DNA of 64,000 nucleotides, from positions 102,782 through 166,781 of the forward strand of contig NZ_NULG01000020.1 in NCBI RefSeq assembly GCF_002577195.1, in the 5' to 3' direction. Shown here piece by piece: positions 1 to 7,530 of the stretch (position 1 is the stretch's first letter; every line of letters starts with the position of its first letter). Origin of the DNA: Bacillus sp. AFS041924 (GTDB lineage Bacteria; Bacillota; Bacilli; Bacillales; Bacillaceae_G). Below the pieces are notes generated by a model. The model was not told the origin of the DNA, did no database searches, and worked only from the letters and a program-made list of their open reading frames with translations. Made by a program: the position numbers and the translations under genes.

Positions 1-2
1 GA

Positions 3-33
3 AGAAAGCGAGCGTTTGGCGGGTAGTCTGAAA
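3..33. repeat. short dispersed repeat, copy 1
   Basis: About 31 bases here match positions 57714-57743 almost perfectly; the shared core is GAGCGTTTGGCGGG followed, one variable base later, by AGTCTGAAA. Both copies lie just beyond the stop codon of a minus-strand gene (35 and 22 bases away). The window edge may cut this copy. Its function is unknown. Confidence 0.6.
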
Positions 34-67
34 TGACCAAATCATTCAATTGATCATCTTTTTCTTC

Positions 68-571
68 TTATTTAATTACCTTAACCATATGATCCTCATC
101 GTAAAATTGATTATTTACAAATAAAGCTCTTTTTTCTGTTCCAAAGCTTTCAAACCCTACAGATTCATAAAGTCTTTTTGCCGACTGATTCGATGAAATG
201 ACTGCTAACTCAATTTGTAAAATCTCTTCGATTTTAATTGCATCTTGTATCGCATGACTTAAAACTTTTTTCCCTACCCCTTTACCACGGTAGGTTGGCG
301 TTACATACATTCCCCAAATTGTTCCTTTGTGTTTCATTTTTTCAGATCTTTTTTGGTAGAAGCCTGCCACTCCCACAAGTTCCTCTTTATCGAACGCACC
401 CATAATAAAATTATCGTAAGTTTTAGGGAAATTAATAGAATGCTGTTCCATTGATTTTTTCTCATATTCTAATAAACTTTCACCGAATGCTTCTGGTGAT
501 AATTTTAACCCTTCACTTCTTAAACGAATAAATTCAGGTAAATCTTCAATCGTTAACTTTCGAATTTCCAT
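68..571 (-). CDS. GNAT family N-acetyltransferase
   Basis: This is a single-domain acetyl-CoA-dependent N-acetyltransferase of 167 residues, the usual length for the family. The acetyl-CoA-binding motif A is visible as YVTPTYRGKGVGKKVLSHAI in the middle, followed by the C-terminal ELAVISSNQSAKRLYESVGF segment typical of small-molecule or RimI-like acetyltransferases. I chose the ATG at 571 because GGGAG lies a few bases upstream; an in-frame start 33 bases earlier has no such site. The gene stands alone, with 384 bases of intergenic DNA behind its start. The substrate cannot be read from the sequence. Confidence 0.85.
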   Translation of the reverse strand: MEIRKLTIEDLPEFIRLRSEGLKLSPEAFGESLLEYEKKSMEQHSINFPKTYDNFIMGAFDKEELVGVAGFYQKRSEKMKHKGTIWGMYVTPTYRGKGVGKKVLSHAIQDAIKIEEILQIELAVISSNQSAKRLYESVGFESFGTEKRALFVNNQFYDEDHMVKVIK

Positions 572-908
572 AATAAATCTCCCTTCGAATTTATGAAATA
601 TCATTATTTTGACTTTTAATAGAAAATTTTATATGTAATGGTTAATATTGATTTCAATTATTAGATACTAACTTAAGAGTATATTGAAAATGAAGTCTGA
701 GAGCTCCTATACTGGTCAAAACAACAATGAGCCTCAAATCTAGCGGAAATCAGCATAACATCCTTCATTTACGATAGAATTGTTCTCACTCAAATATAAC
801 ATACAATTCTGAAGTTTTTGAATAAAAAAATCGTCATTCTGCGCTTTTGATTGAACTAACACATGCTTTACTAGAATCTAGGACTTGAAAATTTTCATTC
901 TCCCTATC
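572..908. other. intergenic region with degenerate repeat fragment
   Basis: I see no credible gene here. Positions 731-754 (GCCTCA, three bases, TAGCGGAAATCA) resemble, in reverse complement, the TGATTTCCGCTA...GAGGC element at 16413-16446, so this is probably a decayed copy of the same intergenic repeat. The rest is unstructured AT-rich DNA that should contain the promoter of the acetyltransferase. Confidence 0.4.
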
Positions 909-950
909 AAAAAAAAGTACAAACCGAAAGAATTCTCCAGCGTGTACTTT
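909..950 (-). terminator. terminator of the PadR/ABC operon
   Basis: The minus strand reads AAAGTACA, a 22-base loop region, TGTACTTT and then a run of Ts, just after the stop codon of the permease gene. This is a standard intrinsic terminator closing the five-gene operon. Confidence 0.7.
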
Positions 951-955
951 ATCAA

Positions 956-1720
956 CTATTTCATTCGTTTTTTATATACCTTCATCGAAATCACATAAAA
1001 CAAAATCCCAATTCCAACTAACCAAAATAATGCTGTTACAATCGCACCATCATTCGGCTGCCCAGCTAATAGTGAACGTACACTTTCTGCGATTGGTGTC
1101 ATAGGCTGATTTTCAGCAAATGCTCGAAGCTTGCTACCCATATTATTTGTTGGAACAAAGGCCGAACTTACAAACATTAAGCCCATAAGAATATAAGAGA
1201 ATATGCTCGCACCTTCATATGATTTTGACATAAGCCCGCATGCTACTGCAATCCAAGTGAAAGAAAAAATGGTAAGCAAGATCATACCAATTGCTAGTAG
1301 CCATTCTACAAAATCAGCGTGAGGGCGAAATCCCATTAGGAAAGAAATGAGCATCACAGAAATAACAGATAATAAGTTTAATAGTAATGTAGAGATGACA
1401 TGCCCTCCAAGGATCGATGATTTGGCAATTGGCATGGAATGGAATCGATCAAATATCCCTCTTGTCATGTCTGTATTCACTCGAACTGCTGTATAGGAAA
1501 TCCCCATTCCAATACACATAAGCAACACACCTGGAACGATAAAATTCACATAATCTACTTTATCTAATGTCATGGCACTACCAAAAATATAGACGAAAGC
1601 AAGCATAAGCATAATGGGCATGAGAATCGTTGTAATAATTGTGTCAATACTTCGAAGTGAATGCTTCATCACTCGACTGCTCATTGTAAAAGTATCACTG
1701 AAAAAATGGTTTCCACTCAT
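956..1720 (-). CDS. ABC-2 type transporter permease
   Basis: This is the membrane subunit of a DrrAB-type ABC exporter, 254 residues with about six hydrophobic helices (near 28-48, 60-78, 105-130, 140-165, 170-190 and 225-247). The sequence between helices 2 and 3 (NTDMTRGIFDRFHSMP) is the typical ABC-2 permease coupling region. Its ATG overlaps the TAA of the upstream ATPase gene by one base (TAATG), which implies translational coupling and a stoichiometric complex. Family members export drugs, antibiotics or lipids; the substrate is not evident. Control by the linked PadR protein is inferred from operon structure. Confidence 0.85.
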   Translation of the reverse strand: MSGNHFFSDTFTMSSRVMKHSLRSIDTIITTILMPIMLMLAFVYIFGSAMTLDKVDYVNFIVPGVLLMCIGMGISYTAVRVNTDMTRGIFDRFHSMPIAKSSILGGHVISTLLLNLLSVISVMLISFLMGFRPHADFVEWLLAIGMILLTIFSFTWIAVACGLMSKSYEGASIFSYILMGLMFVSSAFVPTNNMGSKLRAFAENQPMTPIAESVRSLLAGQPNDGAIVTALFWLVGIGILFYVISMKVYKKRMK

Positions 1721-2481
1721 TATAATTCCCCTTTCTTTCCAGTAACTGTGAGGAATATTTCCTCAAGTGTCGGCTGTTTTTCTACGTATTCCACCTTTTT
1801 AGGTGGAAGAATGGCTTTTAATTCATCCATTGTTCCTTCAACAAGAATTTTTCCTTCGTGTAAAATTGCAATGCGGTCAGCTAGTTGTTCAGCCTCTTCT
1901 AAATATTGCGTTGTAAGAAAAACTGTTATACCAGCTTTCACCATATCACGAATCACTTCCCACAATGCTAAACGTGCTTCTGGGTCAAGCCCAACAGAAG
2001 GCTCATCAAGAAAAATAAGTTCCGGTGACCCAAGTACTGTCATAGCTAAATCTAAGCGGCGTTTCATTCCACCTGAATAAGTAGCAAGAGCTCGATCACC
2101 AGCTTCTACTAAATCAAATCGGCGTAGACTTTCCTCTACTACTTTTTTTCGATCAGGTAAGTGGCGTAGTTTTGCTACTAAGTCAAGATTTTCCCGCCCT
2201 GTCAAAATATCATCTACTGCCACATTTTGACCTGTTAAACTGATTTTCTCACGTACTTGCTCAGGTTTTGTACGAAGATTGGTACCGCAAACTTCAATCT
2301 CTCCATCGTTTGTTTTTAGTAAAGTAGTTAAAATTTTTATGATTGTCGTTTTACCGGCACCGTTTGACCCTAGAAGAGCAAATACACTGCCTTTTTGCAC
2401 TTCAAAATCTACTCCTTTTAGAACCTCGTTATCTTTGAAGGATTTTTTCAGCCCTTTCACTGAAATTGCTGTATTATTCAT
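1720..2481 (-). CDS. ABC transporter ATP-binding protein, DrrA/CcmA type
   Basis: This is the nucleotide-binding subunit that energises the adjacent permease. Walker A is GSNGAGKTT (about residues 38-46), the signature is YSGGMKRRLDLA, Walker B is LIFLDEPSVGLDPEARL, and the H-loop region is LTTQYLEEAEQLADRI, all in order. The C-terminal tail (QPTLEEIFLTVTG) is characteristic of DrrA-like exporters. I start it at the ATG at 2481, preceded by GGGAGGG at good spacing; upstream in-frame codons are unsupported. The gap of 79 bases to the upstream DUF1048 gene is short enough for one operon. Confidence 0.88.
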   Translation of the reverse strand: MNNTAISVKGLKKSFKDNEVLKGVDFEVQKGSVFALLGSNGAGKTTIIKILTTLLKTNDGEIEVCGTNLRTKPEQVREKISLTGQNVAVDDILTGRENLDLVAKLRHLPDRKKVVEESLRRFDLVEAGDRALATYSGGMKRRLDLAMTVLGSPELIFLDEPSVGLDPEARLALWEVIRDMVKAGITVFLTTQYLEEAEQLADRIAILHEGKILVEGTMDELKAILPPKKVEYVEKQPTLEEIFLTVTGKKGEL

Positions 2482-2560
2482 TTGTTTCCCTCCCATATAT
2501 AAAGCTGAAGAAGCTTTCTCGTTGCGCCTACAACTAGCTTTTTTCAAAAAAACTATTCCG

Positions 2561-2905
2561 TTATTTTTTCTTACCCACACGATTTAATATGCTTTTGTTC
2601 AAATTATCGCGTAACTTATCATCCCATCTTTTTGCTTGGTCAGTAAGTCCATTGGCGAATGCTGTCAAGTCATCACCAGTCACTTCTAATACGTCTTTGC
2701 CCTTTTGTGCACCTTCTTCAAATAAATCAATAAGATCGTACTGGATTCTCAACATATCCATGCCGCTTCCAGACGCGAAAGTCCACATATATTTGCAGAT
2801 TTTTTTATAGGCTTCTGAGTAGTCGCCTGGCAATGCTTCGACACGCGCCATCATTTCTTTGTATTCTTTTTTGTCGTCAAGTATCTTTTTGAAGAAATTT
2901 ACCAT
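2561..2905 (-). CDS. DUF1048 family protein (first copy)
   Basis: This small helical, cytosolic protein of 114 residues belongs to the DUF1048 family, whose members are usually encoded beside PadR regulators in Bacilli. It shares the pattern F-x-K-x-x-x-D-K-K-E-Y-K, ALPxDY, I-x-KYMW and VTGDD/EVxAFA with the next gene, so the two are paralogues from a tandem duplication. AGGGGG lies ahead of the ATG. No enzyme motif is present; a role in modulating the PadR regulator or the ABC exporter is only a guess from position. Confidence 0.8.
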   Translation of the reverse strand: MVNFFKKILDDKKEYKEMMARVEALPGDYSEAYKKICKYMWTFASGSGMDMLRIQYDLIDLFEEGAQKGKDVLEVTGDDLTAFANGLTDQAKRWDDKLRDNLNKSILNRVGKKK

Positions 2906-2923
2906 TGTATTTAGCCCCCTACT

Positions 2924-3301
2924 TTATTTTTTATTCGTCCATATTTTTACTTGTTGTTTAACTCTATTCTCAATATCTTTTCCCAGTTCAACTTGCCCTC
3001 CTAATATACTCGTCGATTCTCCATCTAGTCTTGAGAGAGCCATCAATTCGTCGGCAAATGCCGCAACGTCCTCACCGGTAACATCTAGCACATGCTTACC
3101 TTCTGCTGAACTAGCTTCAAATAGTTCATACAAATTAATGATTTCTTCACCAAATCCATATCCAAAATTCCACATATACTTTTGAATCTTTTTAAACACA
3201 AAAGCGTAATCTTTCGGTAGGGCATTTACTTTTTTCATAAATGCCTTGTATTCCTTCTTGCTTTCTAAATCACCAATGATTAGCTCTATAAATTTCTTCA
3301 T
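2924..3301 (-). CDS. DUF1048 family protein (second copy)
   Basis: This is the 125-residue paralogue of the preceding gene, with the same ALPKDY, KIQKYMW and DVTGEDVAAFADEL blocks and a more basic C-terminal tail. It starts one base after the padR stop codon, with AAGGGGGAG as ribosome binding site inside the end of padR, and ends 18 bases before the first DUF1048 copy. Such tight packing indicates a single polycistronic message. The function of the family is not established to my knowledge. Confidence 0.8.
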   Translation of the reverse strand: MKKFIELIIGDLESKKEYKAFMKKVNALPKDYAFVFKKIQKYMWNFGYGFGEEIINLYELFEASSAEGKHVLDVTGEDVAAFADELMALSRLDGESTSILGGQVELGKDIENRVKQQVKIWTNKK

Positions 3302-3302
3302 A

Positions 3303-3626
3303 CTATTTCTCCCCCTTTAGGATATTAATTTTTGATGCAACAAAATTCCATTTTTTCCAGAATTGTTGTAACTCCTCACGCCCTGATTCGTTTAATGAAT
3401 AAAACTTACGAGGCGGACCCATTTCTGATCGTTTTTTCTCGATATTTACTAACTGTTTCTTTTCTAAGCGTATCAAAATGGTATAAACTGTACCTTCGAC
3501 AACCTCTGTAAATCCTAAGTCATTAAGGAGACGGGTAATCTCATAGCCGTAAGTATCACCTCGACTGATGATTTCAAGTACACAACCTTCTAACGAACCT
3601 TTGAGCATTTCTGTTAAATTTTCCAT
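3303..3626 (-). CDS. PadR family transcriptional regulator
   Basis: This DNA-binding repressor of 107 residues has the PadR winged helix: LEGCVLEII, DTYGYEITRLL, a VEGTVYTILIRLEKK recognition and wing segment, and SEMGPPRKFYSLNESG. The C-terminal dimerisation helix is short, as in the small PadR-s2 class. The ATG at 3626 has a near-perfect AGGAGGTGA upstream. It is the first gene of the DUF1048/ABC exporter operon, so autoregulation and control of the exporter by a small-molecule ligand are likely by analogy with LmrR and other PadR proteins. The repeat array at 3660-4062 is the natural candidate for its operators. Confidence 0.88.
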   Translation of the reverse strand: MENLTEMLKGSLEGCVLEIISRGDTYGYEITRLLNDLGFTEVVEGTVYTILIRLEKKQLVNIEKKRSEMGPPRKFYSLNESGREELQQFWKKWNFVASKINILKGEK

Positions 3627-3659
3627 AGCAGTCACCTCCTTTATTTTTTGTATAGAGAG

Positions 3660-4062
3660 AACCACCTATTTAGCTAATTAGTATTACAGATATTCAGTAT
3701 CACTTAGTAGCGCTTAATAAAAAATCTAAATAGCCTATAGTGCAATGATTTCATATGTTAATTTTTATATGAGCAATTTCAGCTAGTTAGAACGAGTGGT
3801 ATTCTGTATAACTTAGTATTAGTATATAGTATTACTCAGTAGTTGAAATGTGAACCATTTTTATTAAAAAATTTTATAGACATTTCCAACTATTTAGTAC
3901 GAATGGTATTCTGTGTTACTTAGTAATAGTATATTGTATTACAGAGTAGAGAAAATGTGAACCTTTTTATAAAAAAATTCAAACACATTTTTAGGTATTT
4001 AGTGTTACTAATATTCAGTATTACTTAGTACCTGTATATTGTAACACTGAGTAGTGAACTTG
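3660..4062. repeat. four ~107-bp degenerate tandem repeats upstream of padR
   Basis: Four copies of a roughly 107-bp unit can be aligned on the element TATTCTG or TATTCAG, which begins at 3691, 3800, 3907 and 4012 (spacings 109, 107 and 105). Each unit then has a CTTAGTA-type word, and units 2-4 continue with GTATAT and GAGTAG-like words. Copy 3 has an imperfect dyad, ACTTAGTAATA (3918-3928) against TATTACAGAGT (3937-3947), separated by eight bases. The array ends about 35 bases before the padR start, so it overlaps the padR promoter region. I infer repeated regulator binding sites. Confidence 0.7.
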
Positions 4063-4117
4063 TAAAGTCATTAGATTAATTGTATATTACATTAGCAATC
4101 CAAATTAGAATACGATT

Positions 4118-4164
4118 GAAAGAAACAATAATAATGGACTGAGTCTATTATTATTGTTTCTTTT
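4118..4164. terminator. terminator 3' of the SDR pseudogene
   Basis: A perfect stem pairs AGAAACAATAATAAT with its complement across a loop of about 11 bases, with T-rich DNA on the plus-strand side. It lies just beyond the stop of the minus-strand pseudogene and upstream of the padR repeat array. Confidence 0.65.
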
Positions 4165-4173
4165 GTTTATTTA

Positions 4174-4970
4174 TTAAAATACACTACGTACTAAGCCCCC
4201 ATCTATTCGCAATGCGTATCCATTAATGGCTGAGGAAAGAGGACTACTTATGAATGTGACGAGATTGGCTATTTCTTCCGGGCGAATAAGTCTTTGAATG
4301 ATGGAGTTGGACGGTTCTCTTTCATAAATCGTTTTTCAGCCTCTTCAATTGTCAATTTCTCATTAGGATAAAGACTAGTTAACATCGTCTTCACGCCTGC
4401 AGTCAAAGTAGAACCGGGCATAATCGTATTGACAGTCACATTTGTTCCTTTCGTCAACTCCGCTAAACTGCGAGAAAGTGAGAGTTGCATAGTCTTAGTG
4501 GCACTATAATGAGGCATTTCCTGCGATGGCATAATGGCTGCTTCACTTGCAATAAAGATGACTCTGCCTTCATTTCTTTGAATCATTTTTTTTAGATACC
4601 GGCGAGTAAGTCGAACACCACTCATGATGTTTACTTCAAATAATTTGTACCAATCCTCATCAGGGATATCAAAATATTCTACAGGTTCAAAAATCCCTAA
4701 GTTGTTAATTAGAATGTCTACTTCAGGGTACTGCTCAATAATCTTTTGGCACCCTTGTTCTGTTCCTAGATCAAATACTGCAGATTGAAGGATCGCATCG
4801 GGATACTACTGTACACGAATATCATTTATTGTTTCACTAACATTGTCTTCACTACGTCCATTAATAAGGAGAGTTGCACCTTCCACTACTAATGAAGTGG
4901 CGATGGCTTTCCCTATTCCTGCAGTAGCCCCAGTAACCAGTGCTGTTTTACCTTTTAAATTCAGTTGCAT
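4174..4970 (-). pseudogene. short-chain dehydrogenase/reductase, disrupted
   Basis: Reading from the ATG at 4970 (GAGGGGG upstream) gives a typical SDR N-terminus with the NAD(P)-binding TGATAGIG motif, then an in-frame TAG at 4806-4808. The same frame continues through LINNLG and the YSATK catalytic Tyr/Lys region to a false stop at 4269. The expected C-terminal SDR sequence (RPEEIANLVTFISSPLSSAI, then NGYALRIDGG) is found in another frame and ends with TAA at 4174, so there is also a frameshift near 4305. Repaired, it would encode about 265 residues. The two lesions mark a decaying gene; sequencing error at both sites is less likely but possible. Confidence 0.85.
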
Positions 4971-5524
4971 GTAGCCCCCTCACGTTTCATGTTTTAGATG
5001 AATTGATTTATGTGTAAATGGATATTTACGTTTATTTTGTAAAGTTGAGAATTGATGTAAAACGAAAAGTTATGTGTCCATCCTTCTCTCTATACATTTA
5101 GAAGTCCCACTAATCATTACTGTTCATAATAGCAACACCCTCTATAAACACCAGTACTATTTCCTATTTCCCAAAATAAAGCAATCATTTTTAAAAAAAA
5201 TAATGATTTGCGTAACATACTTAATGTCACCAGAAGTTACTATTTCTGCTCAGTAAATAAAAATAATACGTACTTTGAAGTTACATAGTCACAAAAAAGT
5301 ACCTTATATCCCCATAGATTTGGTAAAGGTATAATAGATCTATCTTTTCTATATTTGCTTATTTAGTCTTAGTTTTTTATAAAGAAGTATCCTGAATGAT
5401 TGAATTTTTATGTTCTGTTTTACGAAGAGCCAATTAACAAGAGGTAAAAATACGTGAGGAAATTTACCATTCGGATAATGAAATCCATCACAACTATTAT
5501 TGTTAAAAGAGAGGAATTGATCAA
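4971..5524. other. intergenic region, nothing recognised
   Basis: This 554-base stretch separates the divergent SDR pseudogene and the MBL-fold gene. A 60-codon reading frame at 5074-5256 has no ribosome binding site and no recognisable product, so I do not call it. TATAAT occurs at 5331 without a convincing -35 box. No repeats or strong hairpins were seen. Confidence 0.4.
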
Positions 5525-6373
5525 GTGAAAGAACAACAACTTACGATTGACGTATACCATGCTGAAGAAGCTAATGTAAATGCTTATATTATTTCAGATA
5601 AGAAAGGAACCATTATTGTAGACTGCACACGAAACAGCGAGGAAGCACGAAAAGTTGCGGCTCTTGCACTGTCAAAGGGCACTATACCTACGAAAATGCT
5701 AATTACACACGGACATCCGGATCATTATCTCGGTATGGGGGCTATGTTGCAAGAATTTCCCGATCTTAAAATTATCGTTGCTTCAAAGGAGGTAAAAGAC
5801 GATATCATTAACTTTACAGCATGGATGGATTCTGTGGATTGGCTTGAAGGTGAACCGAATATGAAACCAAAATCCGAACAATACCCAGATGGATTTGATT
5901 ATTATATGCGATTAGAAGTATTAGAAACAAACGAAATCATCCTTCCAGGAGGAAGCGTGCTTGAAGTTAATGTAGATTATCCACCAACAGAGAGTGCTCA
6001 TGTGACCACTATTTTCTCTCCCGACCTGAATGCACTCATCACCTCGGATCTTACTTATAATAAAGTTCACATCTGGCTAGGTGTTGGAGTTGAGCGAGAG
6101 CATATCAAGAACTGGCAGGAACAATTGGTGCTACTCAAGAAGAAATACGGACCACTCGAACCGACAATCTATCCTGGACATGGTGAACCGACGGATGTAT
6201 CAATTTTTGAAATTGATAAAACGTATATGGATGATTTATTGAACGCCGTTGAAATATCTGAGACGGAAGAAGAGGCAAAACAGAAAATGATGCAACTGTA
6301 TCCGGACTGGCAGAACACCGAATTCCTATTAACTCAGAGTATCAAGAACCAGTTTGAAAAATCACGTCAGTAA
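5525..6373 (+). CDS. MBL-fold metallo-hydrolase
   Basis: This is a metallo-beta-lactamase-fold hydrolase of 282 residues. The metal-binding HGHPDH motif is at residues 62-67, a later SDLTY block carries the bridging aspartate, and YPGHGEPT supplies the final histidine, so a binuclear metal site looks intact. The start is GTG at 5525, ten bases after GAGG. The C-terminal extension (about 225-282) is helical and acidic. No signal peptide is present, so it is cytosolic. The family covers glyoxalase-II, lactonase and many other hydrolases, and I cannot assign a substrate. It is monocistronic with its own terminator. Confidence 0.85.
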   Translation: MKEQQLTIDVYHAEEANVNAYIISDKKGTIIVDCTRNSEEARKVAALALSKGTIPTKMLITHGHPDHYLGMGAMLQEFPDLKIIVASKEVKDDIINFTAWMDSVDWLEGEPNMKPKSEQYPDGFDYYMRLEVLETNEIILPGGSVLEVNVDYPPTESAHVTTIFSPDLNALITSDLTYNKVHIWLGVGVEREHIKNWQEQLVLLKKKYGPLEPTIYPGHGEPTDVSIFEIDKTYMDDLLNAVEISETEEEAKQKMMQLYPDWQNTEFLLTQSIKNQFEKSRQ

Positions 6374-6400
6374 ACCTAATGTGTCACACATAAAAATTAA

Positions 6401-6445
6401 GGATAGAAAGGCAGAAATGAGTTCTGCTTTTCTATCCTATTTTTG
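6401..6445 (+). terminator. terminator of the MBL-fold gene
   Basis: A 16-bp stem with one G-U pair (GGATAGAAAGGCAGAA against TTCTGCTTTTCTATCC), a five-base loop and a TATTTTT tail lie 28 bases after the stop codon. Confidence 0.85.
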
Positions 6446-6495
6446 TACTACAAATTTATAAGTTATTGATAAATAAAAATGGACTTAAAAAGCCC

Positions 6496-7200
6496 TTATA
6501 TGTTTACCAAATTTCCAAATAAAAGTAATTTTATTTCGACTAAAGACTGAATACTCTCTATTTTATGATTATGCTCAATTTCGTCATAAGACCATGAATC
6601 TCTAATAATATGAATTGCTTTCATCCCTGCATCTAATGCAGGAATAATATCACTTCTAAGTGAGTTCCCAATCATAACCGGATTACTTAATTTTTCTTTT
6701 ACCTCAAGATAAGTATTTATATCTTTTTTATTCGTAATTAATACGTTATCAAAATAATGTACTAAGCCAGTATCCATCACTCGCTTTGATTGTACGTCTT
6801 TTTCACCTAAAGTCAATATTGTCATACTTGCTACATCTTTGTGATTTGACAATTCTTCTATAATAAATGTGTCTCTTTGCAGTGGAACATCAACTTTAAA
6901 TATCATTTTTGCTAATGATTGTAATTGTTCATTCACAATACTTGATATCTCTATATTATGTCGTGTTGCAAAAAATTCTAAGGTTGATTCCCATGCATAA
7001 GGATATCGCTTTTTACTGAACCCCATTTCCTTTATTAGTTCTAGATCGATTTTATTAAAAACTTCTTTAATGTCGTTAATAACTACATTTTCATCTAACG
7101 CTTGATATACTAGATTCGCACATAAGTCTGTATTATGACGAAATGCTGCTTGGGTTTGGATTAATGTATCGTCTAAATCAAAAATTAAATCATATTTCAT
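6496..7200 (-). CDS. HAD superfamily hydrolase
   Basis: This is a haloacid-dehalogenase-fold phosphatase-like protein of 234 residues. Motif I is FDLDDTL at residues 6-12, with the nucleophile Asp and acid/base Asp both present; motif II is ILTLGEKD, and motif IV is MIGNSLRSDIIPALDAGMKA. A helical cap of about 100 residues follows motif I (C1-type cap). The chosen ATG at 7200 opens directly on MKYDLIFDLDDTL; the ribosome binding site is weak (AAAGTGAG). The substrate is unknown. It converges with the MBL gene and is separated from the next gene by 330 bases. Confidence 0.78.
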   Translation of the reverse strand: MKYDLIFDLDDTLIQTQAAFRHNTDLCANLVYQALDENVVINDIKEVFNKIDLELIKEMGFSKKRYPYAWESTLEFFATRHNIEISSIVNEQLQSLAKMIFKVDVPLQRDTFIIEELSNHKDVASMTILTLGEKDVQSKRVMDTGLVHYFDNVLITNKKDINTYLEVKEKLSNPVMIGNSLRSDIIPALDAGMKAIHIIRDSWSYDEIEHNHKIESIQSLVEIKLLLFGNLVNI

Positions 7201-7480
7201 AATTATTTTTCTCACTTTCCAACTGAACCACATAGTTATTAATTTTCATATTGTCTGTTGTGACTTTTGTCAAAGCCTATCTAATTATATATGCAATTTT
7301 GCAAAGTGTCCTTATATTAATCTTAAAATACTTAAGAAAACAACTGAATGTTCGTTTTTCCAAATTTTCTTGATAACGAATACTGATTATTTCAAATTAC
7401 ACAAAATAATAAATTCATTTATTTTACCTTAACCTGCCATCGAATTGAACAAGATACACTTTCTGAAAATTTTTCAAATC
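7201..7480. other. intergenic region upstream of the HAD gene
   Basis: AT-rich DNA of about 280 bases lies between the HAD gene start and the terminator of the gab operon. It must contain the HAD promoter, but no consensus promoter stands out, and no repeat or RNA gene was recognised. Confidence 0.35.
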
Positions 7481-7520
7481 CGTAAAAAAAGACTTATCAT
7501 TATTAATCATGATGAGTCCT
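7481..7520 (-). terminator. terminator of the gabT/aldehyde dehydrogenase operon
   Basis: The minus strand reads GACTCATCAT, an eight-base loop, ATGATAAGTC and TTTTTTT. It lies 13 bases after the aldehyde dehydrogenase stop codon. Confidence 0.85.
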
Positions 7521-7530
7521 TGAAATTACA

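Noticed and set aside
1661-2080. 139-codon plus-strand reading frame
   Set aside because: It lies antisense to the ABC permease and ATPase genes, which have complete motifs; it is a shadow frame.
4269-4625. Stand-alone 118-codon SDR-like gene
   Set aside because: It is only the middle of a longer SDR sequence with a stop upstream and a frameshift downstream, so it is annotated as part of a pseudogene.
5074-5256. 60-codon reading frame in the gap before the MBL gene
   Set aside because: No ribosome binding site, low-complexity AT-driven composition and no recognisable family.
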